DNA of 64,000 bases from Selaginella moellendorffii (Eukaryota > Streptophyta > Lycopodiopsida > Selaginellales > Selaginellaceae), in the NCBI RefSeq assembly GCF_000143415.4, contig NW_003314265.1, positions 1,047,864-1,111,863 on the forward strand, in the 5' to 3' direction. Shown one piece after another: positions 11,503-23,200 of the stretch. Numbering within the stretch: the stretch's first letter is position 1; every line of letters begins with the position of its first letter. The notes beneath the pieces were generated by a model. That model did not search any database, was not told where the DNA came from, and saw only the letters and a list, made by a program, of their open reading frames with translations. A program made the position numbers and the translations under genes.

Positions 11503-12487
11503 TCACAACCTCGATCGCGCTGCTGCTCTTCTCCCAGCCACTCGTCTCCTAAAACCCTCGAGCTCCTTAGTCTCCATGGGGTAACTGTACCTCCGTGATA
11601 CTTGAGTCATGACCATGTTTAGGTCCTTGCCACCGGGCCGACATGCTGACTCACCGATGCTCTGGAAGCTTTTGCCTTGGTCGCGCAAGAATTGGAAGCT
11701 CGGGCCGGAGCTTGTATCGTATCTGCCGTGCTGGCGATTCTTAATTATTTGCTGCCACTGCCACGGCGAGATCTCAGTGTACCTGTAATACAGACACAGC
11801 TTTCTTAGCCTTGACTGTTGAATTGAGAGACTCAAGAGTATGAACATACCTCCTCTTGATAGAGCTACGAATGTTGTGTAGCTTGCGGGCTGTGGCTTCC
11901 GAGACAGTTCCAAGAGCCTCGTAGATGACTCTCAAGGCCGCAACTTCTCTCTCGTAGTCCCTGCGAATCCTAGGCACCTCGCCCATATGCTGACGGCCGA
12001 GGCACGATAGCGTCGACCGAGGGAAGCTCTTGCTCCGCTTCACCTAGCCAAGATACTTCAAACGGGGGACCAAGGAACAGCAAAAGTACCACATTACCTC
12101 GGGAGCCAATCTCTGGTGGGAGCTTTCAAGCAACGGATCCGGCATAAGAACGTCTGTGAGGCTAGGCCCTGCAAGAGCAAGAGGGAATGAACGAAACAGT
12201 TCAAATTGCTTAAAAGGAAAACTCACCTGGATCTCTTGATGTCTCCCCTACAAAAGAGAAGAAAAGAAATTCTCCATGAGTATAGCAAGAGAATCAAGTT
12301 TTGTTCTACCGTTTTCATTCAGGCTCTGGCCGAGGTTTGCCGGATTTCTTGTGTTCTCGACCGTTCCTCCTCCGGAAGGGATGGCCTTCTCACAGCTATC
12401 ATCGGACGTTAGAGAGCAAAAACCAGAAACTCATAGCATACTTGACAATGCCACGCTCCGTGTCTTCCTCTACTGATGCATCCTCCA
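11503..12487 (-). CDS. Unrecognised multi-exon gene
   Basis: Five exons keep one open frame through GT-AG introns on the minus strand: 12441-12487, 12227-12247 (a 21-base microexon), 12098-12168, 11850-12043 and 11503-11782 (stop at 11503). Introns are 54-67 bases apart from one of 193. The predicted ~204-residue C-terminal part is basic, with a likely helical stretch (RRDYEREVAALRVIYEALG) and a C-terminus rich in arginine. I do not recognise the family. Upstream exons probably continue beyond 12487, since a donor-like junction is seen at about 12657/12658, but frame and start could not be fixed. The consistent phase across five exons is the main evidence that it is real. It is convergent with KPHMT. 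Confidence 0.4.
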
Positions 12488-12839
12488 CTGTGACAAGGAA
12501 AAAACACCAATACGGTCGAGTCAAAGAAGAATGAAAAACAGCATACAGGGCTGATTGATCTGGATGTTAACCATGGCGCACAGCCTCTCGTCGGCCCGGA
12601 ATTGGGCTCCTGGAGGAAACACGACGGCTTTAATAGAGCATCAATCTCTATTCTCACCTGTGGAAGAGCTCGGCTTTGGCAAATCCCGCGAGCGAAATGC
12701 CGCGGAGAGCTAGAGAAACATCGGAAAAAATGCGATCGATGGAGAATTGCGAGAATGCCCTACCTGGAAGAGCAGGAAGAAGAATCGCAAGATGCCAGGA
12801 GATCGCAAGATCGTGGAACAAGGCGAGAATGTAGATTCT

Positions 12840-13540
12840 ATTGGCATGGCGCCTCGCCATTGCGCCTCGCCATCGCCTCGCCCAGCGCCTCGCCAATACC
12901 TTTAGCCGAATAAAGGGTTTTAACCCTTTCATACCTTTGGAAAATGCCTTGATCGCCGCTACGATCAAGCCGCGAGCGTGGGCGGCTCCTCCAGCACTGG
13001 AAAAGCTGCGATCGGCGTAGCCGAGCATCATCGCGGTGGAGTGGAGGTCCATGCGATCGAACACCGCGCTTAGAGATCGATGAAGCGTGTGTTTGGTCCA
13101 AAGCCCGGATCCCCATCGCCCTCGCCAGAGAATCCATCTGTATGGATGCCCGATTCTTCTTCCTTGATCGAGAGCCTATAATCCAGCTTGCCCCAATTGT
13201 GTCTGGAAATACATTGGGAAAATTTCCCATAGCCGGCCATGAGCGCCGTCCAAGAGACCCCTCCACTTTCGAATCCACCGCGCAGCAGCGGTGGAAGAGC
13301 TCGATCGCCACCTCCGGCGATCCATTCTCCGCGAATCCCAGCATGAGGCGTTCCAGGACGAGGCGCTGCGCATCGAAGACTCCGCGAGCTTCGAAATCCA
13401 CGACCGCGGATCCTCCTCCTGTGCACTTGGGAGTGGCCTCTTCGCCTGTCCCTGGCAGTGCCCATCACCAATGCCACCACATTTGCAGCAGACCGCTGTT
13501 GCCGGCAGTGCGCTAGGCGAGCGCCTCCGGATCAAGAACA
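12840..13540 (-). pseudogene. Decayed pentatricopeptide-repeat (PPR) gene
   Basis: PPR-style phrases occur in order on the minus strand but in different frames: CCKCGGIGD (near 13490), ARGVFDA and MLGFAENGSPEVAIELFHRC (13330-13400), VSWTALMAGYGK (near 13250), and FDRMDLHSTAMMLGYAD followed by AIKAFSKGMKG (12930-13064). PPR proteins bind organelle RNA through ~35-residue helical repeats and are very numerous in land plants. At least two frameshifts and several stops make this copy non-functional. No ordinary intron model restores one frame. Confidence 0.55.
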
Positions 13541-13699
13541 CCGCGCTGGGATTGCTTCGCAGGGATCATCAGCTGGTAAGAAGTAGCGACCTTCCAGAGC
13601 ACCAAGTCGTCCATGTCACTACTGTTGGCTTGAAAGGCTTCCTTCTAGCGCCAAGAAGATCAATCACGGCGTCGTGATTCCATACCTCCTTTGCACTCC

Positions 13700-14943
13700 T
13701 GAGATATGGTATGGAATCACTGCTGAGATCGAGTAATAATCATAAGTTTTAACTTGATCATAGCTTTTAGTTTTTTCTTTTCCTTACTAGTTATTCTAAC
13801 CTAGATTCTTTTGGTAGGCAGAAAACAGGTAAAGTAGTTGACGTCAAACAACGTCATGAGTTATATAGGTTATCTAAGGACACCAGTATATGTTTCAGTT
13901 TATGGCAGCACAACAATTCTGAGAATTCAATGCCCCTTAGTGCCTTCACAGTGTCGGTTTCAGAAGCAACAATGAAATCTTTTGATTTTGTTCCTACCAT
14001 AGAATGTGTGGGAATATCCTAGGATATCCATTTGGCTAATAACCAAGATTTTGGCATGGAGTATTAAGTTCATGATGTTTTCATTTCCATGAGGTGGAAT
14101 CTATCCCCATACATTGGAATTCTGGTTTGCCACACTATATAGCACTAGAAAATGTCCAAGCCTTTTAGGATGAGGGAATATTCTAGAGACTTAGAATATC
14201 TTATGTGCTCTCTCAAGGTGGAATCTAAACTGTGAACGCAAGAATAAGGTGGTGATGAGCTAGTACCACAACAAGTTTGCTTCCCACATTCTTCACGACA
14301 GGTTAAAAAAGTAATATTTAACAAATTACACCACATCCAATAGCGTAGATTCGGCCCACAAAATTTGGTGATTGCTCTTTATAGCAATGGACTAATAATT
14401 TGCTAAGCCAATGTTAGGTAGTTAAGAAGTGCTTAATGTATCCACACCTCTTTGAATTATAAATGCTCAAACTTTGGCATTATGATTCATTCATGAAGCT
14501 TTAGCATTGGCCAAATCTGTTTCAATTATGAAATAAAGGTTATGATGGTTAGATATGTTTGGGATTTCATGTTGGAGGTTTTATGTAGAGGGAAAAGTGG
14601 TATGTTTTGGAAGGCCATAGATGTTTGTGAAAAGAAGCTCAATTCTTTTTGAATCTGAACATGCACACAACTCCAGGGGACGTCAATAGGCTTCTGATTA
14701 TAATGAAACTTGGACTTGAGAAACTGTTGAACACTGGCCTTATAGCCCTCACAGTCTTCCAATTGTTGCCTCCCCACACCCCAGGTCCTATCCATTGGCA
14801 AGGGTTTGAAAGCACAAAGAACCTGGGGTTAAGCAAATACTTTTGCCTTTTCTAAAATTGAGTGATTTTTGGTTCTTGTTTGCTTTTAAACCTGTAAGCA
14901 AGATGTTTTCAATGGAAGCAAAGAAGACCTTTATGTGCTCAAG
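13700..14943. other. Intergenic, AT-rich, nothing recognised
   Basis: Open frames are short and without recognisable motifs on either strand. No LTR, terminal inverted repeat or tRNA-like fold was noticed. Confidence 0.5.
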
Positions 14944-16735
14944 TCCAGTCCTGATCGTGATGGTGAAGATATCTACAATCATAGTCCTTTTTTTTATCAT
15001 TATATAGAATTCTTCACTAACCTGCAAGGAAAATAAAAGTACAAAATGCTAATTTTGGGATCACATCAGCTCCAGATCACCAGCCTGCCTCCACTATGTG
15101 CTGAAGCAAAGAGGTTCGACCAATGAAGCTCCTAAGAGTATGGCCACTACATGATTTGGCTATGGTGCTTTAATTGCATTAAACACACCTTGCTCCAGCC
15201 AACGGTAACCAAAGTTCTGCCAATTCTTCATTGGCCAAACAAACATCTACAAAATTTTTACTGAAACCATGCAGATTGAGGTTGCCTTGCTCCTATATTG
15301 GACAGTTGAGAGCCTCTCCTCCTTATCAATTTATTGTTGCAGACTAGTAATGCCCACCAAATGGTGGGTAAATACGAAAAGCTAGAGATCACAAACTATT
15401 GTTACATATATTTAAATCATATATAGAAATATCAAATTATAAATATATATTTCAGTTTTATCTATAGAAATCTTCTAGAAAAAAGTGTACTAGTGTAGTG
15501 CAAAAGAAAGCATGTGTATACACATGCATCATTAATGCATGAATTTAAATAATAATACTTGAATTAGGGCTTTGAATAATTAAAACCATGCACTTTTTAT
15601 TTATAAAGTCACCTTATAAAGAAAAAGGCAAAAAGGCACATCACAAATTTTGTGGGAACTTTGAGATTAATCTAAATGAATAATAACAATTAGATGGTTG
15701 AATATATTGTAGGTATATTCACCACCACCTAACCAAACCAAAATATAGCTGGAACTCTTGTTTAATATTGGTTTTATACTCTTGAGGTATTGTTCATATA
15801 CTCTATAGATAAATATTTTTACTTTCTATTTCTATTTTTATTATCACTGAAACTCCAGCCAGGTTGTGGATAATGCCGGCAATGAAGGTGTTTCAGTTGT
15901 ATGATTGTGGTTGTGATGATTAACATGTATATTTTTTAAAGCACACAAGAAGATTAGAAATAGTTTCTACAAGGAAAGGATTGAGATCATATGTCCTTGG
16001 CCAAAGCTGAAATAAAATGATAGAAGGTAATGCTAAAAGCCATAGAGACCACAACAACTATCATGTCCTATTCAAAGAAGCTAATCAAGAAATACCATCA
16101 AAGTACTCAACTCTAGCTAATATCCCTTCATGAAATCACAATGATGAGGGTTGCATTCAAGAAGATTGTTCCTTGCAATCAAGAGAGATGCTTTTAACTT
16201 TTGATATATTTTCATGCATGCTTATAATCACTTAATAGATTATCTTGTCATTATAAACTGTAAACATATTGATTTCCAAATGTTACTTAGATTTTTAAAT
16301 TTTAGTTTGATAATTTTCATGGTTTGTAAAAAATAAAAATGGTTAATATTTAATGTAAATAAGTTTGAAGTGATCGTTATTTCAGATCTTACGTCGTTTA
16401 TAAGACGCCCGCGCTCGCTAGAAGGAGGGTGCCAGTATAGCTTGCACGTGTGTCACGGTAATGTACAATGGTACAGCTACAATCGTGAGGAGCCAGCTTC
16501 CTTTTTGTGGCAGAAGGTAGTTCACGTAAAATGATAGCAAATCTCAAGTCACATTCCAATCCTTTAAGCTCTCTCTCTCTCTCTCTCGCCGCCTTGGTTT
16601 GCTCTATCTCTCGCTTGCTGGGCGCTCTCTGGGCTTGCTCTATCTCTGCTGCGCTTCTCCACATGAGCTTCACCCGGATCATCCAGCCGGTCGCTACAAT
16701 GAAGATCAAGCGCTTCTTCACCATGCTCAAGCCAG
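14944..16735. repeat. Duplicated segment, unit 2
   Basis: 1792 bases about 99.6% identical by eye to 6002-7802, lacking 9 bases. Its left edge joins unique sequence, whereas unit 1 joins a truncated LTR. Its right edge is the assembly gap. It may be a recent duplication, or the second haplotype stitched into the same scaffold. Confidence 0.9.
16663..16735 (+). pseudogene. Partial second copy of the HSP20-like gene (cut by gap)
   Basis: The first 24 codons are identical to those of the gene at 7730, with the same leader and CT repeat upstream. The frame then enters the N run, so whether the gene is complete in the genome cannot be judged here. Confidence 0.7.
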
Positions 16736-16835
16736 NNNNNNNNNNNNNNNNNNNNNNNNNNNNNNNNNNNNNNNNNNNNNNNNNNNNNNNNNNNNNNNNN
16801 NNNNNNNNNNNNNNNNNNNNNNNNNNNNNNNNNNN
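16736..16835. other. Assembly gap of 100 Ns
   Basis: Exactly 100 Ns, the usual placeholder for a gap of unknown length. It sits between a duplicated segment and a long dinucleotide run, both common causes of assembly breaks. Confidence 0.97.
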
Positions 16836-17061
<226 letters not shown>

Positions 17062-18216
17062 CTGACATCTAATATCTGACATTTATATATATATATATAT
17101 AAATGATATTAGTTCTAGGTAGCATATGGGAAAATTAGCCGACCTGCTATTGCACTTGCTTGTCTTCAAACTGATTTTATAGCTGAATTCTACGTTAAGC
17201 CATTGTAGGACGACACGTCTACTACCAAATTCCTCGGTACTTCAAAACATGAAGTCCACTTTTGGGGGAAGACAATTTCACCAGGCTTTTGTAATGCAAA
17301 AGAAGATTTCACTTGTAGTTCTTTAAAAAAGATGAAATCTCATTTCTAAAAAAGATTGATTTGCACAACCAGATCTTGTTTTCCTCTCTTAGGATCTTAG
17401 ATGCATAAGCATCTGCATGGCTCTCCAGAGTCGGTCCCAAGCCCAAATGTCTATAGATTATATCTATCTATCTCTTTTTTTTTTTTTTCGCAAGTAGACA
17501 ATATCACCTTCTCCATCAGATGATGATCTCAAAATATGGCATATTCTGCTCACTAGAATATCCTAGGGTGCCAAGGTTATTTAAAGAATCTTGGCCTCCA
17601 GGGCTAGAAATTGCCCAAGGTGTATGGCCCAAGGCCCTAAACCCTATTTTATTATCAATAAGATATCTTAATGTATGAAAATATTATTTATTTTATATAT
17701 ATTAATGACAATATAACTAACACCTTCCAATGTTGAAGTTATTGGAGATTTAATATTATTTTCTTAATTATATAGGAAGGATGCATTCTCAAGAAGATTT
17801 TATATATGTTTTGGATTTGTTACAGGAACTTTAAAGAGTATAAACATGGTACATTGCATTACCATATAAAATATGTTGCACTATATTAATTTATGAAAGG
17901 ATGAATCCTCATCCATAAATTTATTTTACGTTGTATTCAAACCTAAATTGTAGGTATATGCTCTAAATATCATTGAGCAGTGTTTGCATATATAGATAAA
18001 ACTTGATGCATTCTAAGAATCAAATCTATGTCATTAAAGTATTACCATTACTAACATCACTTAGCACTAAAGATTTGACAAACTAATAACACTTCATATA
18101 TAACTGGATATCTTGGATCTCCATGCCAAAGTAGAATGTCATTACTGACAATTAGACTTCATGTGTTAAAAACCCTTTCTTGGATTTGCGTGTATACATT
18201 AGACACTATAACACAT
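17062..18216. other. AT-rich DNA, nothing recognised
   Basis: Short further AT runs at 17085-17101 and a T run near 17474. No open frame with recognisable motifs. Confidence 0.5.
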
Positions 18217-18837
18217 ATGTAGCACACATGGATTTCACCATTTACCCTATTGTGTTTTACCATAGGATAACCATAAAGTAGAACATAAACCCTTGGATAT
18301 ATGACCTAAGGGCAACAAAGTGGAACATAAGTTTTAGGGCCTTGATGTCACGAATGTGACTATAAATATCCAAAAGAACTCGTTGATAGATAACTTTCAA
18401 TACCTATAGTCACTTGATACCAAATGTAGTGCTCATAGTTTTCACCCTTTATCCTAGGTGATTTATCATAGGATAACTACAAAGTGGAACATAAACTCTT
18501 TATATGCCATGTCCTACATGCCACGTGTCCAAGGATAGTGGAGTGGAACCCAAGTTTCAGGGCTTTGGGCCACTGAATGAAAGAACAAAGCCAAACTCCC
18601 AAGTTTGCAACTTATGAGCGAAAGAATCAAAGCATGGAATGACTCTTAACCATGCAACCCAAGGAGCGAAAGGACAAAAGCATGGAGTGATATTAAAATA
18701 GTCCTAGAGCATCCAATGTTCCAATGCTAGGATTAGTATGTAAAATGAGAGCTAAACTATGCTTCAAGTTAATAGGCCATGCCCAACTTACACATTATCT
18801 CTATTATACATTTGGAACCCCCTACATGCCCCCCTCC
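18217..18837 (-). repeat. Remnants of family 2 LTRs
   Basis: Minus-oriented pieces of the LTR also seen at 19141-20274. One begins TGTAGCACACATGG at 18217 and runs to about 18345. A short LTR-end piece follows to about 18417. A second LTR start, TGTAGTGCTC at about 18428, is preceded by an ATACCAAA primer-site complement. The pattern suggests an element reduced by deletion to LTR-end, primer site and LTR-start. Confidence 0.6.
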
Positions 18838-20142
18838 CTATAGCACATGTGGTTTTTACCCTTTATCCTATAGTGATTTACCATAGGATAACCACAAAGT
18901 AGAACCTAAACCCATCATGTACTATATGTCACATGCCACATGCCATGTGTCCAAAGGACAGTGGTGTGGAACCCAAGTTTCAGGGCCTTGGGCCACTGAA
19001 CGAAAGAACAGTGCTAAAATCCCAAGCATGGAGCCAAGGAGCAATAGCATTAGAGCACAAAATGACAAACTTATAGCCCTAGGAGCCAATAGATAAGAGT
19101 ACAAAACAATTTGGAATAGTCTTAGAGTATCCAGCATCCTTGTCGCGAATGTGACTTCGGGTATCGAAAGTTACCTGTCGACTAGTCCTTACGGACACTC
19201 TTACCTTACTGCCACGATGGCAGGAGGTCGGTATTGCTGGACCCGTTATCAGTTTCCCACTTGAGCTAGTTGAGAAACTGGTCAATGACCGTGTACTTAG
19301 ATCGGATAAACATAAGGTAGGAACCCTATGTGTTTCTTGCTGAGCATACTCGGCCTGGTTTGAGAAACTCCTGTCATTGGCTTGCACTTGCTAGTATCAA
19401 GAACCCCCGCGATATTGAGATTGGTCCCTCAATATCGCTAGATGATAGCTTACCGTGTCTGCCAAACACCCTCGCTATCATGCCCTTTGTGTTAGTCTCA
19501 TTTTGGTCCAAATGCTATTTATGGAAAGTGTCCAGATTTGCTCATTTGGCATGTAGAGATTGTCCTGAACACAATGGTGTTCATCCCGTGTCCAAATTCG
19601 CAATCTAGGGACATTCCATATTTAGTAAGTTTCGAGCTTGTCCCAGAGACTAACTCTTGATACTAAGGGAGGCTTGGGGTGAAAGCCCAAAGCGTGTGTT
19701 CCTCAAGGGGGGGGGGGCTATGGGGGGTTCCAAATGTATAGTAGGGATAGTGGGTAGGTCGGGCATGGCCGACCAACCTGAGGCATAGTCTAGCTCCCGC
19801 TTGCGTGCCTGTCCTTGTTCTGCGTCCGGCTTGGGTCTAAGCCCAAGTTCCATTCCATGCTAGTTGGTGGAGTACCCATATCCTCGCGTTAGGCCACCGG
19901 TATGCCGAAATAGCGCCAGACTCCGTTTGGCTCCATTTTGCGTGCTGGTCTTGGCATTGGGATGCTGGTTACTCTAGGATTGTTCCAAGTCACTCCGGGC
20001 TCCTGTCCCTTCGCTCCTTGGGCTTTATGCTCGGGAGTTGCTCCGTGATTCGGTTCCATCACTCCTTGGCTTCATGCTTGGGAGTTTGGCACCGTTCCTT
20101 CGTTCAGTGGCCCAAGGCTCTGAACCTCGGGTTCCTATGGAC

Positions 20143-20200
20143 ACGTGGCATGGACACATGGCATGTGACACGTGGCATCTGTCACGTGGCACAAAGAGGG
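20143..20200 (+). promoter_or_regulatory. ACGTGGC (G-box/ABRE-like) cluster in LTR
   Basis: Three ACGTGGC copies and a related ACATGGC lie within ~55 bases. In plants this core is bound by bZIP factors. It lies about 80-130 bases from the LTR's 3' end, so it might be in R/U5 rather than U3, which makes an enhancer role uncertain. The right LTR has the same cluster. Confidence 0.4.
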
Positions 20201-20221
20201 TTTAGGTTCCGCTTCGTGGTG

Positions 20222-20250
20222 TTATCCTATGGTAAATGACCATAGGATAA
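20222..20250 (+). repeat. Perfect 12-base inverted repeat next to the primer site
   Basis: TTATCCTATGGT and ACCATAGGATAA are separated by AAATG, giving a 12-bp hairpin 25 bases before the LTR end. It recurs at about 26306-26334 and in recognisable form at 18858-18886 and 31840s, so it is a family trait. Confidence 0.85.
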
Positions 20251-20274
20251 AGGGTCAAAACCACGTGCGCTACA

Positions 20275-23200
20275 TTTGGTATCAGAGGATGAGTCTCAGC
20301 GAGTACTATACAATGAGATTGGGCAACTAGTCTTGTTGCATACGCAGAGATGAAAACGATGATCCAAGTGGGTACACGTTTTGGTGCAAAGGGTTCACAT
20401 TCGTTCCTTGGATATGGTTTTGGTTACCTTTTGTACCTAATAATGTGAGCTTGCTCTTGGGCTCATAGGATGGATTTGAAATGCTCCATTAGCACGAGTT
20501 TGAGCTTGGGCTCATGAGTGAGACGCATTAGCAACTTGAGGTTATACTTTGAGTTGGCAGGATTAGTGTTAGCCTATTGGTGGTTCTATGAGTTGTTCCA
20601 ATTAGTTCCATGAGTAGTTCCATGTACCATGGGTTAAAGCAAACCTTTCCCTAAGTTTGCTATGAGTGGCAAATAAGGCTGGTCCGTAGCTATTTAGCAC
20701 GGCACTAGTGGATCCTTCCTAGGCATGATTATAAGTTGATCAATCAAGACTATAGGGATTAGTCTATTGATTCAAGTGGTCATGGCCGTGCTCTCTCATA
20801 AACTTTTCTTCGATTGAACTGAAGGCAGTGCGAAAGCAAGCTTGAGGTTTGGTCAAAAAGGAGACCGAAAAGAGAGTCATCGGGGACGGAGGATCAAATA
20901 CGTAAATCATTTTCTCTTGGAGATATAATTTGCAACGAGGTGTTAATTCATTGCTCGTGTTCACATTATGCAATCAAGAGTCCCTACCTTGATGCATGTT
21001 GGAAATGATAGTCTTACAAATGGCAAGTTGTGGGATGGATAACGGTGAAGCATTATACCATTTTGTCTAGGCTTGCTATTGGAAGACTTGGGTTGCAATG
21101 CTCAATTCTTTTCTGGAGAACCTTGCTATTGCTCCTTGAGTAGCTTGGTGTTGGGTTAAGTTTTGAGTTTGGTCGGAAAGCGAGTGGCATGAGCTTGTCC
21201 GTGTTGTGAACAAAAGTTGGTGGTGTTCAGTGTTGTAAATCTCTATCAGTGGAGTGTGGCATTTATGTTGCATTTTGTCAAATCAAGTTGGCACTTGATA
21301 CTCACATAAACCTTTGAAGTAATGACATTGCCATTGCTCGTGGTGTTGCTCAATTGATGATCAAGTCATTGTGATTTCCATATCATATCCATGTGATAAT
21401 GAGCAATGTGTTTACGAAGTTGCTTGGTTAATGATGATCAACCCCAAAGTGGTTGATGGAGAAGCTAGTCTACTTGCAAGTAGTAGCATTGTAGTAGCTT
21501 TGACGGGATTCTCAATAGTGGTCCATTATACTAAGCTTAAGTTGGTACGTTGTTCCTTTGAGAGTTGGCCCATAAAGGTGTTGGAAAAGAGTTGTAGCAT
21601 TTGCTATAACTCATTAGTTGATCTATTAACACTTGGAGTAGATTGTTGGATAGAGAAGGTGTGAGGTTGAGGCATTGACATTACTAGCACTTGTGTTAGT
21701 GGAAGTGGCATTGTTGATTTGAGTGATGAGGAATTTTCCTTAGAGCTTGATTTTCCATGTCATTTTTCTTGTTAGTGTTTTGGCTTCACATTGGATCTTG
21801 AAGGTGGTTGAAGAAAAGTGTTAGTGCAATATGGATATCTGAAGATGTGGTCTTCGTGATCAAGCCTTGGATATTCCATTTGCATTTTATGGATGTCGGT
21901 GTTGGATGTCGGAAGTATGGGCAGAAAGATGTTCGAGGCTTAAGCATACTATGGATCATGAGAATTTGTGTTGAGGTGAACCTATGTGAAGTTGTTGGTA
22001 GGAGGAAATTGGTTGAGTTTTGAAAGTTTGCATTTCTAGACTGAAAGTCATTCTTTCTCTAGAATGGAAAGATTTTCCACAAATTTTCTTAGACTTTTCC
22101 AATAGCTGATCTGTTATCACTTTGCTCGAAAACCATTCCGTTTTCGAAAGCCAATACAAACTAGTGAAGGGGTTGGAGTTGACTTCAATTAGCTTAGACC
22201 TTAGTAAATAGTTTGTATGATGCGACCCGAAAGGGATGCTGACTTTTGAGGCTAAGGCAATTGAGTTGGATAGAGTCTAGAGTTGGTGTAGAAAAGTGGC
22301 TGTTGCACTTTTCTAAGAAGGGTGACCCTTGTGCCTTTCTTTTGTAGCGTTATGCTTGGTGGCAGGTTGCACTTTGCATTTCGTTAGACTCTATGAGAGT
22401 AGTGAGCTCTCACTGATCTTGACTTGGTCTTGGTGGCCCTACGCCTTGGCTGAGGATAGTGATGTCCAACTTAGTTGTTTAAGTTTGAGATGTTGGTACC
22501 CGTACTATAGCTTTGTCTAAGTGGAGGTTGTGTACTAACATGAGTCCATCTCATGGTCTTCACTTAAGTTTCGACTTAGTGTTGATCATGTGTAGCTAGC
22601 CTCTTCAAGGCATGCTCAGAGCTATTGACTAGATGCATTGGTGAGCTTATTACAGTTGAGTTGGATTCGAGTGGTCATCTAGTTTGTGCTTGTCCATGAA
22701 CCAATATCTTGTACTTGGGGTGTTCTGTTCATGTTGGACAAGTATATGACTCAATGACACAAGTTTAGTGTTCGGGTCTTTATGAAAGCAAGTTGACAAG
22801 TGGTTGTTAGTTGCTTGGCAACTAGTGATTACTTGTAGACTTTGTCAAAAGACTATTGATACTTGCTTCGCTCGATGAAGATTTATCAGTGATGGGCTTG
22901 CTTTACCGAATGGGGTTGCGGAAGATCGTGTCGTTAAACTTACATGGGTTTTCCATGTTGGCATGTCGACCCTATCTCTGTCGATATCATTTGGTTGCGT
23001 TTAGTTCATAGTGTTGGATTTCATTGAGTCTTGGACGTGGTGATTCACTCCTTGAGGAAGTGTTATCTGTAACTGAGTTTTGCTAAAGGATTGGTCTCGG
23101 ATATTGACTAAAGTATCTTCGACTTTGGTTAGCTTAGTTGCTAGAGAGTTTTGAGTGGTGATTCACTCGTGCTTTCTTTTAGCTTTGTTATAGTGTTGAT

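Larger units (their letters stand above)
19141..20274 (+). repeat. 5' LTR of the young family 2 element
   Basis: 1134 bases. Near the 3' end are three ACGTGGC motifs (20148-20196) and a perfect 12-base inverted repeat (20222-20250). The two LTRs differ at about eleven positions, all transitions in my comparison, plus one 11-base indel near 19552. Confidence 0.9.
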
